Below are positions 45,065 to 56,673 of a DNA stretch of 64,000 bases, in pieces. The stretch is from Carposina sasakii (lineage: Eukaryota; Arthropoda; Insecta; Lepidoptera; Carposinidae). The position numbers and the translations under genes were made by a program. The notes beneath the pieces were generated by a model, which searched no databases, was not told the origin of the DNA, and worked only from the letters and a program-made list of their open reading frames with translations. Each line of letters starts with the position of its first letter. Positions within the stretch are counted from its first letter, which is position 1. The stretch is taken from contig CP053161.1 of assembly GCA_014607495.2 (NCBI GenBank), forward strand, positions 9,433,115 to 9,497,114, in the 5' to 3' direction.

Positions 45065-46319
45065 AGCCGCGTTTAAAATAGCGGGGCAGAAAGATCAGTC
45101 ATAATTTGCTAGTTAATCACGTTATACTAAAGAAATACTGTCCTAACTGGTAACAATAACAGTATAAGCAGCTTTTCTTCAAATAATAACACAGAAATAC
45201 CTGTATTGTTCAACAAAATTAGTATGATTTTTGAAGATACTTCGATATTGGTAGCACGTCGTAGCCTACGAATTCGTAGTCTACTACACAACACAAGGCT
45301 AGCAAAAATAATGTAGTTTTCAATCATTCTTCTACAAACATACATGCTTACTTACTTACTCTACAACTAACATTGAATATCTAAGTCATCTGCAACATTA
45401 CCATTCGTGTACACTCGATTGGCTTATCAACCAAGTATATTTAGTACGTATATTTAACTCGAGATACATGCGACAGTATTCCCAGCAGGCTTCAATAGGC
45501 CGCGCATAGATTAGACAAACCGGATTAATCCGGTATCGGGCGGATCGAACCGGTTCGAACTGCTCTAGCGTGTCTATGGATTACGTGCCTCCTAAATCTA
45601 GGCTAAATCTGAAGATGGTACTGAAAACCTAAGTAAATTAACTTATATAATTAAAATACAATCAAGTTATTGATAGAAACGAAGATAAACTCGCACAAAC
45701 TACTAAACTCCACTTGGGCCAAAGTTTTTATATTAAATTTATAATTTAATCCCGTTTTAACTCATCATCCTTTTTGAAAATGATGTGTAAGAAATCCAAA
45801 CTTAACGTAGTAAAGTGGACCCATTGTCGAAAAAATTTACTAATTTGAAGTTTGTTTATGTATACTTCAAGCGGCCTACAAGCGGCCGCCCGTATCACCA
45901 GAACATTCAAACTGAATATTATTATGTTTGTAACAATCATATATTCAACTATTGATAACTACGTGGTTTCGACACAAACCCTTCTACAGCATACGCCCTA
46001 CCACATAACGAAATGGCATGAACTACTCATTTTTTATAGAAATGAGTAACAAACGTGTAGTGATGGTGAGGAAGGGTGTACATTCCCCTGGACAATGGCC
46101 GTGTGAACCCGGCACCCGCACGCTACCGGCAGACTACATTACCTTCTTTTGAATGGAAATACCTGGTCTCTGGCATATAGTAATTGATTTGTTATTAACA
46201 TGGATATTTTCCGAGGGAAAACGCTTTGAAAAAATCATAATATTGTCATGTTTGACATGGACTTAATTTCGATATAGGTACATAGGTTAGGTTAGGTGTA
46301 CCTACACTTAGAAGTGCAC
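45065..46319. other. Intergenic DNA, nothing recognised
   Basis: Short palindromes are visible near 45515-45565 (for example CCGGATTAATCCGG). No supported gene. Confidence 0.4.
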
Positions 46320-47071
46320 AATGCCTTAAGACCAAGGTGTTCGATCAGTGCGTTCTACCAGCCACGACTTACGGAGTCGAGACGCGACACCTGACGGTGG
46401 GACTGGCTCACCGATTGCATGTCACTCCGAGAGCTATGGAAAGCTCGGAATCTCGCTAATAGACAAAGTCGGAAACGAGATTATCCGGCAGAAGACCAAA
46501 GTGACAGACATAGTCTCGAAATGTAGCAGACTGAAGTGGCAGTGGGTCGGCCACATCTGTCGTAGAACCGATGAACGGTGGAGTAAACGGGTTCTCGAAT
46601 GGAGACCGCGCCCCGGCAAGGAATGCTTCTATTCCATTGATGAATACTTCAAATATAAGAACCGCAAATAATATTTTGACATAACGTATAAATGTGGAAT
46701 TATTAGATCCGAGTATAATTGTAATTATTTGATTATTTTGTACTTTGTGTGATATCAGATATTTATAATGTAATTTAGAATACATATTATTAATTTTAAA
46801 TTTTGCATGCCAGACTCTGGTGAAATGTGCTGAACCAATATTATTACTCTAACTAAATGATAAGATCTTTATGTACCACGTTTCTTGCAGAAATAAATAT
46901 TCTATTCTATTCTATAAGCGTGGCGTTGGGCGCCCTCCGGCCAGATTTAAAGCGGACAGTTGGTAGTGACTGGATGGCAAAAACGGGAGATCGAGCCATG
47001 TAGCGTACACTGGGGGAGGCCTACGTCCAGCAGTGGACTGCAATAGGCTCACGACGATGACGATGACGTCG
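46320..47071 (+). mobile_element. RTE LINE relic, interrupted by a LINE tail
   Basis: The segment 46320-46620 encodes a diverged RTE C-terminal region (TKVFDQCVLPATTYGVE-like, then KLKWQWVGHI-like and VLEWRPRPGK) with small frameshifts. The same frame resumes at 46919 with a RPPARF-like block and ends near 47071 with TCCAGCAGTGGACTGCAATA plus a GACGATGACGATG tail. The gap is filled by another retroelement (46621-46915). It belongs to a different RTE subfamily from the copy at 28.8 kb. Confidence 0.75.
46621..46915 (+). mobile_element. Jockey-like LINE 3' end
   Basis: It begins in a reading frame that ends FYSIDEYFKYKNRK and a stop. An AT-rich untranslated region follows, finishing AATAAATATTCTATTCTATT with a (TATTC)n tail. 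The short AAG on both sides (46618-46620 and 46916-46918) may be the target duplication. The clade assignment rests on the C-terminal motif and tail only. Confidence 0.55.
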
Positions 47072-47104
47072 TCGAGAAGAACTTAGGCACTTACACAAAT
47101 ACAC

Positions 47105-47325
47105 ATCAGCTTTACTGCAATCCACTGCTGAGCATAGGCCTTACCTAAGGCTAGTGCCACTGGGGGGTATTTGCCCATAGCCACCCACCACGCTGGGCAG
47201 ACGTGTTGTCCACACGGTAGCCATTAAGGGTTTCCGGGAGGTGGGCACCCTTAATGGCCTCTTACGATACCCACGGGCAGATATGGGGTAGTGCTGTTCT
47301 ACTCTGCCGACATCCCACGGAACAT
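47105..47325 (-). mobile_element. RTE-tailed SINE, minus strand, internally rearranged
   Basis: The outer parts read as the minus-strand SINE: TGCAATCCACTGCTGAGCAT at the tail end, CGATACCCACGGGCAG and TACTCTGCCGACA at the head end. The middle (about 47221-47255) runs in the opposite direction, with ATTAAGGGTTTCCGGGAGG on the plus strand, and is bounded by inverted GCCATTAAGGGT and ACCCTTAATGGC. Confidence 0.7.
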
Positions 47326-47632
47326 AATATACCTATTTTCCGTTTTTTAATAAAATAATTTAAAGAAATCTTTACTAGATCTACCTATAGATTATTTCAT
47401 TGACTAATAAACTGTATTAGCATAGACAAAGAACACCACTGCTAGCTGAGCTATGGTTTTCTAGGACAGCCCTCATATAGCAGCCGTACGATAATAAAAA
47501 GACAGCCAAGTTTTCGGTGCTGATATGTGAAAATGTTTCACCAGGGCCGCTATACGATGTCGCTAATAAGCAAACAAAACAAACTTTATAAAAACACATT
47601 CAAAACAGGCACCTATCAGACCCCTGATTACG

Positions 47633-47795
47633 TAAAAGCAATAGCAAAGCCGAAGCAAAGCGATAGCGAAAATTGTACAATATTCGCCTTGAAATGTCAA
47701 AGTTCCTTTGAAATTCGTTTTACGTAATACGAATTTGACAAGCAATCAGCGATTTTTGTACAATTTTCGCTATCGCTTTGCTTTTGCTAGTTAGG
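47633..47795. repeat. Fold-back sequence around AAGCGATAGCGAAAATTG
   Basis: The left arm contains GCAAAGCGATAGCGAAAATT with GTACAA, and the right arm its complement TTGTACAATTTTCGCTATCG with CTTTGCTTTTGC. The centre is about 60 bases. It lies directly beside the fold-back element at 47806-47944. Probably a MITE; I see no certain target duplication. Confidence 0.55.
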
Positions 47796-47805
47796 TAATA
47801 AGGGG

Positions 47806-47944
47806 GCGGGTTAGTAGTCGATTCGCGCGAAATTTGTTCGCACGAAAGTGCCAAACGTCCCCTTTCAATAATAATATTTTAGTAGGCATTTTGCCCGAAT
47901 GTATTTCGTGTGAACAAATTTCGTGCGAATCGACTACTAACCGC
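47806..47944. repeat. Fold-back MITE around GTTAGTAGTCGATTCG
   Basis: The arms GGGTTAGTAGTCGATTCGCG and its complement CGAATCGACTACTAACC enclose further paired blocks (AAATTTGTTCGCACGAAA). About 139 bases, palindromic apart from the middle. No coding capacity. Confidence 0.6.
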
Positions 47945-48769
47945 ACCTATCTGGTTAGGTCTGTAATATTAGATAGGTATTCCCAGCTTCGGAGCCAATG
48001 ACCGCGGTACATTGCCAGCGATATTGCGTGCCGGCGCAGGCAGACGCATAAAGAACAATGAAAAGGGGATTTTCTTTATTACGTGGAAAGCTGCCATGAT
48101 ACCGCAACGCACTTCAAACAAAATCACACCTTCCTGTAAACTGTTAGAACTCAATTCGAGTTATCTAAGTGTACGGCGTTGTTATTGGTACTGGAAAGTT
48201 TGAAATGTTTTACTGATTATGGATCTTAGAAATGTAAGTGCTTGTAAATATTGAGATAATGGCTGTAAGTGGTTGGGCATTATCTGAACTGAAGATGCAT
48301 TTGCCGGTGAGTGCTGTAACTGAAATAATTTGGTTTCAGTTAGCTATTCTCTGCGGCGACGGGGGTGATGATTCTGATGATGCTCTTGTTCTGATGCAAA
48401 GAATATACCTACTCGTACTTATTTACCTGATGAAATGTAATTTTTTTGTAAGTAGCGTATCTAGTAATGTGTCCTTTCAATTCAACCATTCTGTAATAAT
48501 TCACTAAAAGTAATAATCACACGGTAGCTGCTAGACTTTTTAATAGATTAAATGATACTGTGAAGATGGGAGATAGTGATTACACCAGATTATCACAACT
48601 TAGGTACACTATCAACCAAACTTACATCTATATCTGCAGGTGATTAGTATTAATTTGAGCCGCTCTTCTACCTGGGAGTCGAGTCGATAGAGATTTAAAT
48701 ATAGATACTTACAAACGTATTCATACGAGTACATAGTATAGGTAGCCAGCACTACAGGATCCTGGTGCA
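47945..48769. other. Intergenic DNA, nothing recognised
   Basis: No supported gene. The 89-codon open frame at 48238-48507 has no recognisable domain. Confidence 0.4.
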
Positions 48770-48970
48770 GAGCCTACAGCCACATATAGAATAGAGGGCC
48801 AGATGTAAAAGAATAATGACACGTTGCTAGCTCTTCGCCTGAGAGAACGCCCATGAGTTCCTTAGCCGATACTTATGACATGCATGTAAAGAGATGCAGT
48901 GCAGCTGATGTGTTGTAATGAAGTCCCCCAACAGCATAGGCAGCATAACAGCAGCGGAAAATGAACAAAT
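48770..48970 (+). repeat. Dispersed repeat (CGCCTGAGAGAATGCC family), copy 3
   Basis: It contains TTCGCCTGAGAGAACGCCC, AGTTCCTTAGCCGATACTTA, AGATGCAGTGCAGCTGATGT and CAACAGCATAGG in the order seen at 30.9 and 36.7 kb. Confidence 0.55.
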
Positions 48971-49744
48971 AGAGAAAAATCAGATGTAAATAGTCCCGTT
49001 TCTTGCATGTCGAAATCATTATTAGTCAGGTAAGTAATATCATAAGTATGTAACTACTGTATAAAGTTATAAACTAACTATTAATTGCAGGAAAGATATA
49101 GCATGCTAGAAGATAATGTACCTATTTCGCTTCAATTTGGTACCTCAACAATTCTATTCTCGCATCTTCACACCACGCCTCGCTTTTCTTCTGGAAAGCC
49201 AGCTTTATTGGTTAGTAGAACACTAGTACGACAGGAGTGTCCTGTCTAATTGATATATAACGAGAGTTTGATGTCCAGCGGCACGTCCGAGCCGCTTACG
49301 TTATTAAAGTGGCTACTTTGTATAGAGATATACGAGTACCTACGATCTAGAAATAAAGTACCTACCTAGTTTTTAATGATACGAGTACATAATACATACC
49401 TATCTACATACTTAACAACTTAATTTTTTACCTACCTATTTATTTGGCTCTTGTAATCTCATATAAATTGTCAGGACCGTAGCAAATAGAGATCCGTGAT
49501 CTCTACTTACCCGCTACAGGAAAAAAAAACGTAATTTTTTGTATATAAGTACCTATGTAATCTTATTAAATTACATACATATAATGAACTAGCTGTTCCT
49601 TGTTAGTCTATCTAAAAAGCCTAAAAATATCTAAGGCAGTAATTGCCTAATCCACCTATTTTACCGAATCACTGAGTAGATAGGTTGCCATTATATGCGT
49701 GAGCATGGTCCTCCTCAAACGCAAGCACTTAATTAGCCACACAG

Positions 49745-49905
49745 TTCAAAGGGACACTAACACGGGGAAAGCCCTAGACTGGAAACCCCAAGGAAGGTTA
49801 AGGCCCTAAGACGACCTGACTGCGGGCGCTCTTCGCAAAGGCGAAAATCGTGGGACTGCAACGAATGAAAGCTCGAAGCTTAAGACCCTGCGGAATGAAA
49901 GCAAC
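49745..49905 (+). pseudogene. LINE ORF C-terminal relic
   Basis: One frame reads a KALDWNPQGRLRP-like stretch, resembling the ALxWNPQGKRxRGRP block near the C-terminus of several invertebrate LINE proteins. The frame is broken after that. The left end is lost and the right end runs into the TA-flanked MITE at 49912. Confidence 0.4.
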
Positions 49906-49911
49906 GGTATA

Positions 49912-50388
49912 CAGGATGTTTGTGACAGCCCGGCAAATATTGATACCATGACATCAGACCATGATTCTGAGATGGAAAACACTAAAAATTTTCGCAGGAA
50001 AATTCAAAAAATTTCCGACAAATTTTTCATATTTTCAGGAAAAAAAAATAGTTTGGTTTGTTTAATTAGGCCTTAGATAGTGACTTAAAAATAAAATTTT
50101 AACCAAAAGATGATTCTCAAAAAAAGTTGACCTTATAAAAATTCAAAAACCTGATCAACCCTAATAGAGAGTCACAAATGATCAAAAAAACAGCAATGTG
50201 TCACATAATAACCAATAAGCCCATTTAATTAGTCACAGGATCGCCTGATACAATTGGCGCGGAGAGCAAAGATTACTAATAATCAAATAAAAAATACATT
50301 TCCTGCGAGTTATAACACTGTCGTATAACTCAACACAATAGTACTTGTTCAGCATTTCAGTATTTGCCAGGCTGTCACCCACACCCTG
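49912..50388. mobile_element. TA-flanked MITE, family copy 2 (477 bp)
   Basis: It begins CAGGATGTTTGTGACAGCC and ends GGCTGTCACCCACACCCTG, with TA at 49910-49911 and 50389-50390. Its left end matches the right end of the copy at 40982-41339 and vice versa, so the two lie in opposite orientation. It carries about 120 extra central bases. No coding frame. Confidence 0.75.
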
Positions 50389-50502
50389 TATAACTTTATA
50401 TACCTATGTAGAACATTATAAGTAGTACAATATATACTACTACTATATATATCTATATTCAATTAAGCGTTAAGAGTCCAAGGTAGGTGATCCCCTTCTA
50501 CT

Positions 50503-50526
50503 CATAGATTACCTCCTAAAGATACC
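50503..50526 (+). repeat. Left terminal inverted repeat of the P-like element
   Basis: It begins CATAGATTACCTCCTAAAG, and its complement ends at 52886 (52863-52886), matching at all 24 bases by eye. Confidence 0.75.
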
Positions 50527-51635
50527 GTTTCCAAAGATTTTAGTATGAACTCTAGTTCACTGAATTTGGCTGAATGCAAAGAAGTGCGGGACGTAACACT
50601 GCACTGTGATTGGCTATTTCAAGGTCGCATTGAAAATGGCGAGGGAAATAGTGATGCGACAAAGTAGAACGAAACTATCTAAGTATCGATATTTATGCAC
50701 TTTAAGCGATTTTTATTTTATCGATATCATTTTATTTTACATACATACATATTCACACTTCTGTTCAATTCAGATTAATTTAATTCTCTGCGATTAAATT
50801 CATGTTTGCTTGAGTTGACAGAATTTTATTCCAATAACATTATGTAAGAAAACAACTACAAACTTCAATAAATTTCAGTACGAAATTTGATATTATACCA
50901 ATTCGCCCCGTTTTACAGTACACAATGTTTGCTATTATTTTTTATTATTACCCAGCTGCGGCAAGACCAAAAAGGTATAATAATTTTAGCAGACTATGTA
51001 TGTATTTAAATTTATAGGTGTGTTCTACAGCGGCTAAACTAATAAATTATTTTTTGTAAATGAGGTGTTAATCGATTTTTTACTATGATCCGGGTGACAG
51101 ACTACATTTTCTAGTAAAAATATATATAGGTATATACAAATGTATATTACGGAATTTACAGCCAAAAAAGTAGGATGTTAAATGAAAGCAAATCCTGAGT
51201 TTAAAAATATAATAATAACACAATCAATATTAATGCGTAAAGCGAAAACGTTGTGCACTAGAAATACTTTTTATTAAATAATATATCGAAATACTCTAAT
51301 ATGGCCAAACGACCATGAGGTGACCACTTGAATCCGTTACATAAAATAGCTCGTATGCATGGTTTGGGAATTAACATTTTTTGTATGCAGTTACACAGTT
51401 AATGTATTCCCAATGTAGACTTTGGTGGTGAAATTAAAACAGATTTCACTGACGAATGCACTGGACCTGGAAAAGAACAATTTTTATTATGACAACTATT
51501 TATTTATTATTTATTAAGATTAGGCACACCAACATCACATGTATTAAAAAGTAGAATAATGATTATACATTGTAGCACAATACTGATACATGCAACTATA
51601 CACATAAAAGAAGTTTATAAAATTTATTTTAAAAA

Positions 51636-52228
51636 AGCCGACAAGTGCGAGTTGAACTCGCGTGAAGAGGGTTCCGTACGATGTTACCTATCATGTTTTT
51701 TAAATCTGACAAAAAGTTGGTACGCACAATATTGAGTGATTTACCATGTTATTTTAATATCATGGACTTCTTATAGGTTTTCCTATAATCTATAAGGAGA
51801 AAACTAATTTCTGTATTTTTTTCAAAATTTTAGGTTCAGTAGTTTCGGAGATAAGGGGGGGGGGAATGGTCAATTTTCGTCTATTTTCTTGAATAACTTG
51901 GAAACTATTTATTTTAAAATTACAAAAAAATACATTTAAGATCTTCTCAACAAGACCTTTCATTTGATATGCCACACGTTGCAGTTTTCAGATTTTTTTT
52001 TTTTTAATTTTCCCCTTCCCCCCCAAAAATGACCCCCCCATATACAGATTTCATCTGCTCACGTCACACCTCTGTGTTTGGGTCACAGGAATTGATATGT
52101 GTACCAAATTTCAACTTAATCGGTCTAATAGATTCGGAAATAATTGACTGTAAGCGACGGACGGACAGATACACGAGTGATCCTATAAGGGTTCCTTTTT
52201 TGTATTCAGACGTACGGAACCCTAAAAA
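51636..52228 (+). repeat. Dispersed element, GGTTCCGTAC family, nested
   Basis: It starts AAAAAAGCCGACAAGTGCGAG, followed by an AACTCGC ... GAGGGTTCCGTAC stretch, and ends ACGTACGGAACCCTAAAAAA. Before the end is the familiar GACGGACGGACAGA block. It is a second member of the superfamily at 31625-32521 but shares only the ends. Runs of G (near 51857) and C (near 52015) lie inside. Confidence 0.65.
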
Positions 52229-52608
52229 AATAGGTAATCAATATTTTCTCATACTATTTTGAGACTAGTGTAGACTATTACGTCAGATGCCACGTCGTTT
52301 TAGTATGGAGAGCCGGTTACTCCATAACTGCTTTGTCATCGAAACTACTAAATTACTATAAAATAAAATATTTTATTCTATTGTTATCGATACAAAGTCG
52401 ATTACGTTATACATTCACTTCACTAGCTCACGACGTACTATTACTGTTGACAGTGACAGTGACGTTGACATATGTAAGACAGTGACAACAATAGTGATTA
52501 ATGTGTTGAGGAAAAGAGACGACATATTGTAGTGCGATTATTGACCAGTATAGACTGATCTCCGCGTCCATTGAAAAAAACATAAATAAGAAAATTTAAT
52601 TTACTTAC

Positions 52609-52688
52609 CGGTGAAATGTTATGCCATCTTTTTTGTAACTTGATGTCTTAGCGTTCTTTCCACACCATTTCACGGAACAAGAACCCAT
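52609..52688 (-). CDS. THAP zinc-finger exon of the P-like element
   Basis: The 80-base exon begins at an ATG (52686-52688) and encodes MGSCSVKWCGKNAK and, after six more residues, DGITFHR. The donor CACCG|GTAAGT is at 52607-52608. A CX4C pair near the start followed by a FHR motif is how THAP domains begin in arthropod proteins; the second CX2H pair would lie on the next exon. THAP domains bind transposon ends in P-element transposases and are also used by host proteins. I could not find the next exon. It may be a live 5' exon, a relic, or a captured host exon. Confidence 0.55.
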
Positions 52689-52862
52689 GATAACACGGTT
52701 ATTTAATGAAAAGTAATAAGTTTTTAAATAAAAACAATGCAATTTATACGCACGTGCGCACGGGTCATTAACTTGGTAACTGACTGGGGCTAGCTTTCCG
52801 AGCGTGGAATTATATACAACCCAGATACAGTATGAGTGGCGCGCGTATTTTATCCAGTATGA

Positions 52863-52886
52863 GGTATCTTTAGGAGGTAATCTATG
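52863..52886 (-). repeat. Right terminal inverted repeat of the P-like element
   Basis: The plus strand reads GGTATCTTTAGGAGGTAATC and then TATG. This is the exact complement of the repeat at 50503-50526 and is followed directly by the CCTTCTACT duplication. Confidence 0.75.
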
Positions 52887-52895
52887 CCTTCTACT

Positions 52896-53689
52896 ACAAT
52901 TCCTTTAACACGTTGACAGTATTGTGGAGTGAGAGCCTGCAGAGGTCATAACCTTAAAATAGACCTGCTCACAGAACACTATATAGGTAGGTATATACTC
53001 TCTAGGACCGACCGACGTACCTACGTTATTGTTACGAAATGTAGAATTTTTTGGGGGATAGGAAAAACTTAGACAAAAATCATAATTAAATCGTGAGGTC
53101 TATGCTCATTTGTTACCCCTCCCTTTTATATCTACATAGGTAAGTACCAACTTAGGATAACTCTACGTGGGCACTCATCAGTAGGTACTCATAGTTACGC
53201 ACAAGTTGGTGACCACTCGTTTTTGCTGCGCGACCGAGCAAGGGTCCGAAATTGCTCTTTGTCATGGTAACCTATATTTTCGTCACAGAAAATGAAAGGG
53301 TTACTGGCAAAAGGGGAAGCCGGGTTTTTGCACAAAAGCTCTCTAGTGGAGATTTTTATGAGTTAAGTATAGCAGAGCACCAGTCACCACTAAAGGGAAT
53401 TATTAGGCAGGTAAAGACGATGTGGTAAAGGTAGAAAATGCTCACGCTCGGGCCCCTGAAAAGCTAAGATGAATGCTGGTATTTCCAGACGATTTACTTT
53501 CCTTCAGGCCAACCTTACGGTTCAATTATGCGATGCATAAGTGTAATGGTAAGTCTAATAGCAAAACTAGAGACACTCGCGTTTATACAGCAGACACTCG
53601 GTATATGTACATTATACACTGAGTGTAGTGTATAATGTCGTAGTCTAAACTTACCAGAAGTGAAGCTAATGCCGCTCTGCTAGGGAGAT
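52896..53689. other. Intergenic DNA, nothing recognised
   Basis: No supported gene, exon or matched repeat. Confidence 0.4.
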
Positions 53690-54480
53690 AACGTTTTATC
53701 GACGGTCCCAACCTGTCTACCCATTCGACTGGTGCTGGTAGGTGGACGTAGTTCACGATTACCTTTCTACCCGCCTCACTAGGTGAATCCTTGGAGAAGA
53801 TTTGGTTCTTCGGCCGGCGTAGGCACCTAAGTATTGACTATATAATACAACGCCCCCACTCTCTGTTGAATAGATCGGAATCAAATCTCAAAAAGAACTT
53901 TAAAACCTTACAGATTAGGGACAAAAGATTCCTCTGTCCGTATTAGGAATGGCTTAAAAAATCCGACCCATTTTAAGGTCCCTTCATTAACATTTAAAGT
54001 GCTGCGAATGCCGGCAAAGCGATAACAGATTATGCAAATTTAAATCAAATTGTTAGTGACTACAGGTTTCTGCTGGGTTGCCACTAATCCTAGAAATGGT
54101 GCTCGAAGGGATTGCGGATGGAACCGTTTGTATTTTAGTAGCCACAGTTGGTGAATCGGAACGTTATCTCCGTCGCTATGGTTTCCTAGAATAGCGGTGC
54201 TGTTATTTAGGGGTGGTGAAATTCTTAGAGCGTACTTTTATGTAAACGACAGTGTGATTTACCGGCTAGCCCGCTCTCTGGGTAACCGCGCTAATTCGAT
54301 TAGACAGACAACGGTCTAGTGTATCATTTTACGGCCGCTGGGTGGTCCCGCCATCCACCATATAAAACCATAGGCCCCTTGCCTGATTAGCTAATTTTAA
54401 CAGCAAAGCGGAAGCAGCGCGTTAGCATACTTGAATCATAATCAGGGGGAGGTTTACAACTTTGCGTAGTTGTAGACTCA
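53690..54480. other. GC-richer non-coding block, unassigned
   Basis: This block has a more even base composition than its AT-rich flanks and no long open frame. It contains a short match to a conserved small-subunit rRNA phrase (GGTGAAATTCTTAGA near 54217-54231), but the surrounding bases do not follow the rRNA order. I cannot assign it; a degraded repeat or a non-coding RNA locus are both possible. Confidence 0.3.
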
Positions 54481-56560
54481 GCACATCAAAAATGTTTGGG
54501 TCGTTTTAGGTTTGTAAACGACAAAAGGAGTGTTGCCATAAATATCTTATAATAGTATTGTCAATGATAAATAATAATTAATTTTATTTCTGAAGACAAT
54601 TTTTTTCTTGACAAGTTATTTGAATTTTATATCAGCCAGTCTACCATTTAGAAAATGAAAAAATCCCAAGATAGTATGGAATAATAATTTATTCTCCTAA
54701 ATATTTTCATGTTATGTATAAAACATAATTAACATACTTAACCCTTAGTAGCCTGATTTACGAAAGTGATTTTATTTTTATTTTTATATTATTGTGTTTG
54801 CTTGAGGGTCTAGATGAAGGGAAAAACAGCTAAAAAAATCACAATGATTTTTAATTTCGTTGGAAAGAATATTATACAACAGTAAAATACGAACAGCCAA
54901 CCTATAAAAAATAAACTAATAGTAATGTGAACATTCGGTTTAAAAGATTGGTATTAAAACTCTAGGTTATTAAGGGTTAAGAATCTATTTACTTACTTAT
55001 TTCAATTCATTAGTCAACAGTAAGTACGCAAATACAGTTATTTAGAGAACATTTGACATACCAAGGGAACAATAATTTTAACAATATAGGTAAAATACTT
55101 AAAGTTGACCCCAACGTAACTGAATGTTTAACATTAGATCTGTAAGTTTATAATTTTTTTTAGTATTATATATCTAATCAGTAATAAAATTATTACAAGT
55201 TTCTTATGTAAGATTCATAGTTTACCCTCAATATCAAACTTATGTAGTACCCCAAATCACTGCACTAACGACGACTTTGAATTAACAACAATTTAAGCTT
55301 CTTATCTGTGTTAAGTAGAAAAACGTTTATTTCTGAAGCACGAAGAATTTTGGATACACAGACCAGTCACCATATAGGTATATCTCTCACTTTCGTACCT
55401 ATATATTATATTGTTTTTGCACGACAGAGAAGACAAAACATCTGTGTGGCAATAACAGATGTATAGTGATGGGTCATTGAACGTAATTCTTCGTATACCG
55501 CGTTCGTACTATAAGTTTAAGCTGTGGTATCCTAGGAGAGTGGTGCCGATAAAAAAGGCCGTACGAATACAACAACACGCCCTGACATGGCAAGAAGTTC
55601 TTTCAAAGCCGCTATATAACGGTAACGCCATTCTAGGAAGACAGATTTTCAAATACATATCAAATCAGATCAATGTGTGATGTCTATTTCTACATATAAA
55701 ATGCTTTATACAAGTTTATACAGAATGATTTTTGGTCGTCAACGTTCCCGACGCAATAAATGAATCTAATCTAAACTAATAATTTTTCTCCATGGAAACA
55801 TACCTGGGAAGTGTCTGGTTTCCAAAATATTAGGGTCTAAAGTTGAGTAAATAGACTGCGTTTTTCTGCATCAATGCACATTGACGCGTGTAGCAAGATT
55901 TTTTCACGAGAGATAATTAATATATGTCTATGAAAAAACTAGCATAAACACTGGACACTATAAATTTCGCCGATCAAGTATTTAAAAAAAATCAAAAAAA
56001 TTTACATCGTTTCCCAGAATTTTTATGCATAAACTTTCTTTATTTGATGTATAGAGTACTTCGGTAAGGGTGGCAACGAAAAACATCCTGTATAACCACA
56101 GATATGTTATGTATAACTAACGGTTCAACGCACTGCCTAAACCGATGATCGTAGAATCCTAAAACTTGGAGGGTGTATCCTTTATATGACGTAAGCATCC
56201 GATAAGCAACGATTTTCCAAAATTCCCATGGAAACAAGAAAAAAACGGGAACGCCCTATCGAATGATATTTAACATGGCAGATGGAGTTCTTTATTTGCA
56301 ATTTCACAATAAGTTAGTAGTTTGATGTCTAATGTTGTCATTCAAGTTCGACTTGTTGCATGTTGCATGCAGTAGTCCCAACTGAAAGCTACTGACATTG
56401 GCGCTAATGTCTATGCGTTTTTGCAAACTATTTCATACATATTAATTTAGTTCCACATACAATCATCGGCCTTCTCAGATTAGTATAGCCGTTGGTATTT
56501 TGTGATTATACCCAAAGAACCATAGTAAATGGATTTTCTATCCCTCCGGGAAAGAGGCGT
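54481..56560. other. AT-rich intergenic DNA downstream of MMS19
   Basis: Short open frames (for example 55459-55680) have no recognisable domain. No RNA gene seen. Confidence 0.4.
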
Positions 56561-56563
56561 GAT

Positions 56564-56617
56564 TTTATTTATACAAGCACTTCGCCGAGTTGCGGCGAAC
56601 AAGCTAGTTAGTTTATT
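56564..56617 (-). terminator. Candidate MMS19 polyadenylation signals
   Basis: On the minus strand AATAAA occurs at 56617-56612, about 57 bases after the stop codon, and again at 56569-56564. Either could direct 3' end formation. Confidence 0.45.
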
Positions 56618-56673
56618 CGGTAATATTTATGGGTTTTCGCGAGTGATATTAAATTTCGTTCATCTCAATTTGG

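Larger units (their letters stand above)
50503..52886 (-). mobile_element. Putative P-like DNA transposon with THAP exon
   Basis: A 2,384-bp unit bounded by 24-base inverted repeats beginning CATAGATTACCTCCTAAAG. A 9-base duplication, CCTTCTACT, lies at 50494-50502 and 52887-52895 (8 of these may be the true target duplication). On the minus strand, near the right end, is a small exon encoding the start of a THAP zinc finger followed by a consensus splice donor. THAP at the N-terminus and a ~8-bp duplication fit the P superfamily. The catalytic region was not found, and a separate dispersed repeat (51636-52228) occupies the middle, so the copy is defective. Mutator or another superfamily is possible. 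Confidence 0.65.

Noticed and set aside
48238..48507. 89-codon open frame with possible hydrophobic segment
   Set aside because: AT-rich composition, no domain, and no supporting exon context.
54215..54240. 18S rRNA fragment (GGTGAAATTCTTAGA)
   Set aside because: The flanking sequence does not continue in rRNA order, so a 15-base match is not enough.
55459..55680. 73-codon plus-strand open frame resembling a basic small protein
   Set aside because: No recognisable motif, no repeat match and no splice or regulatory context.
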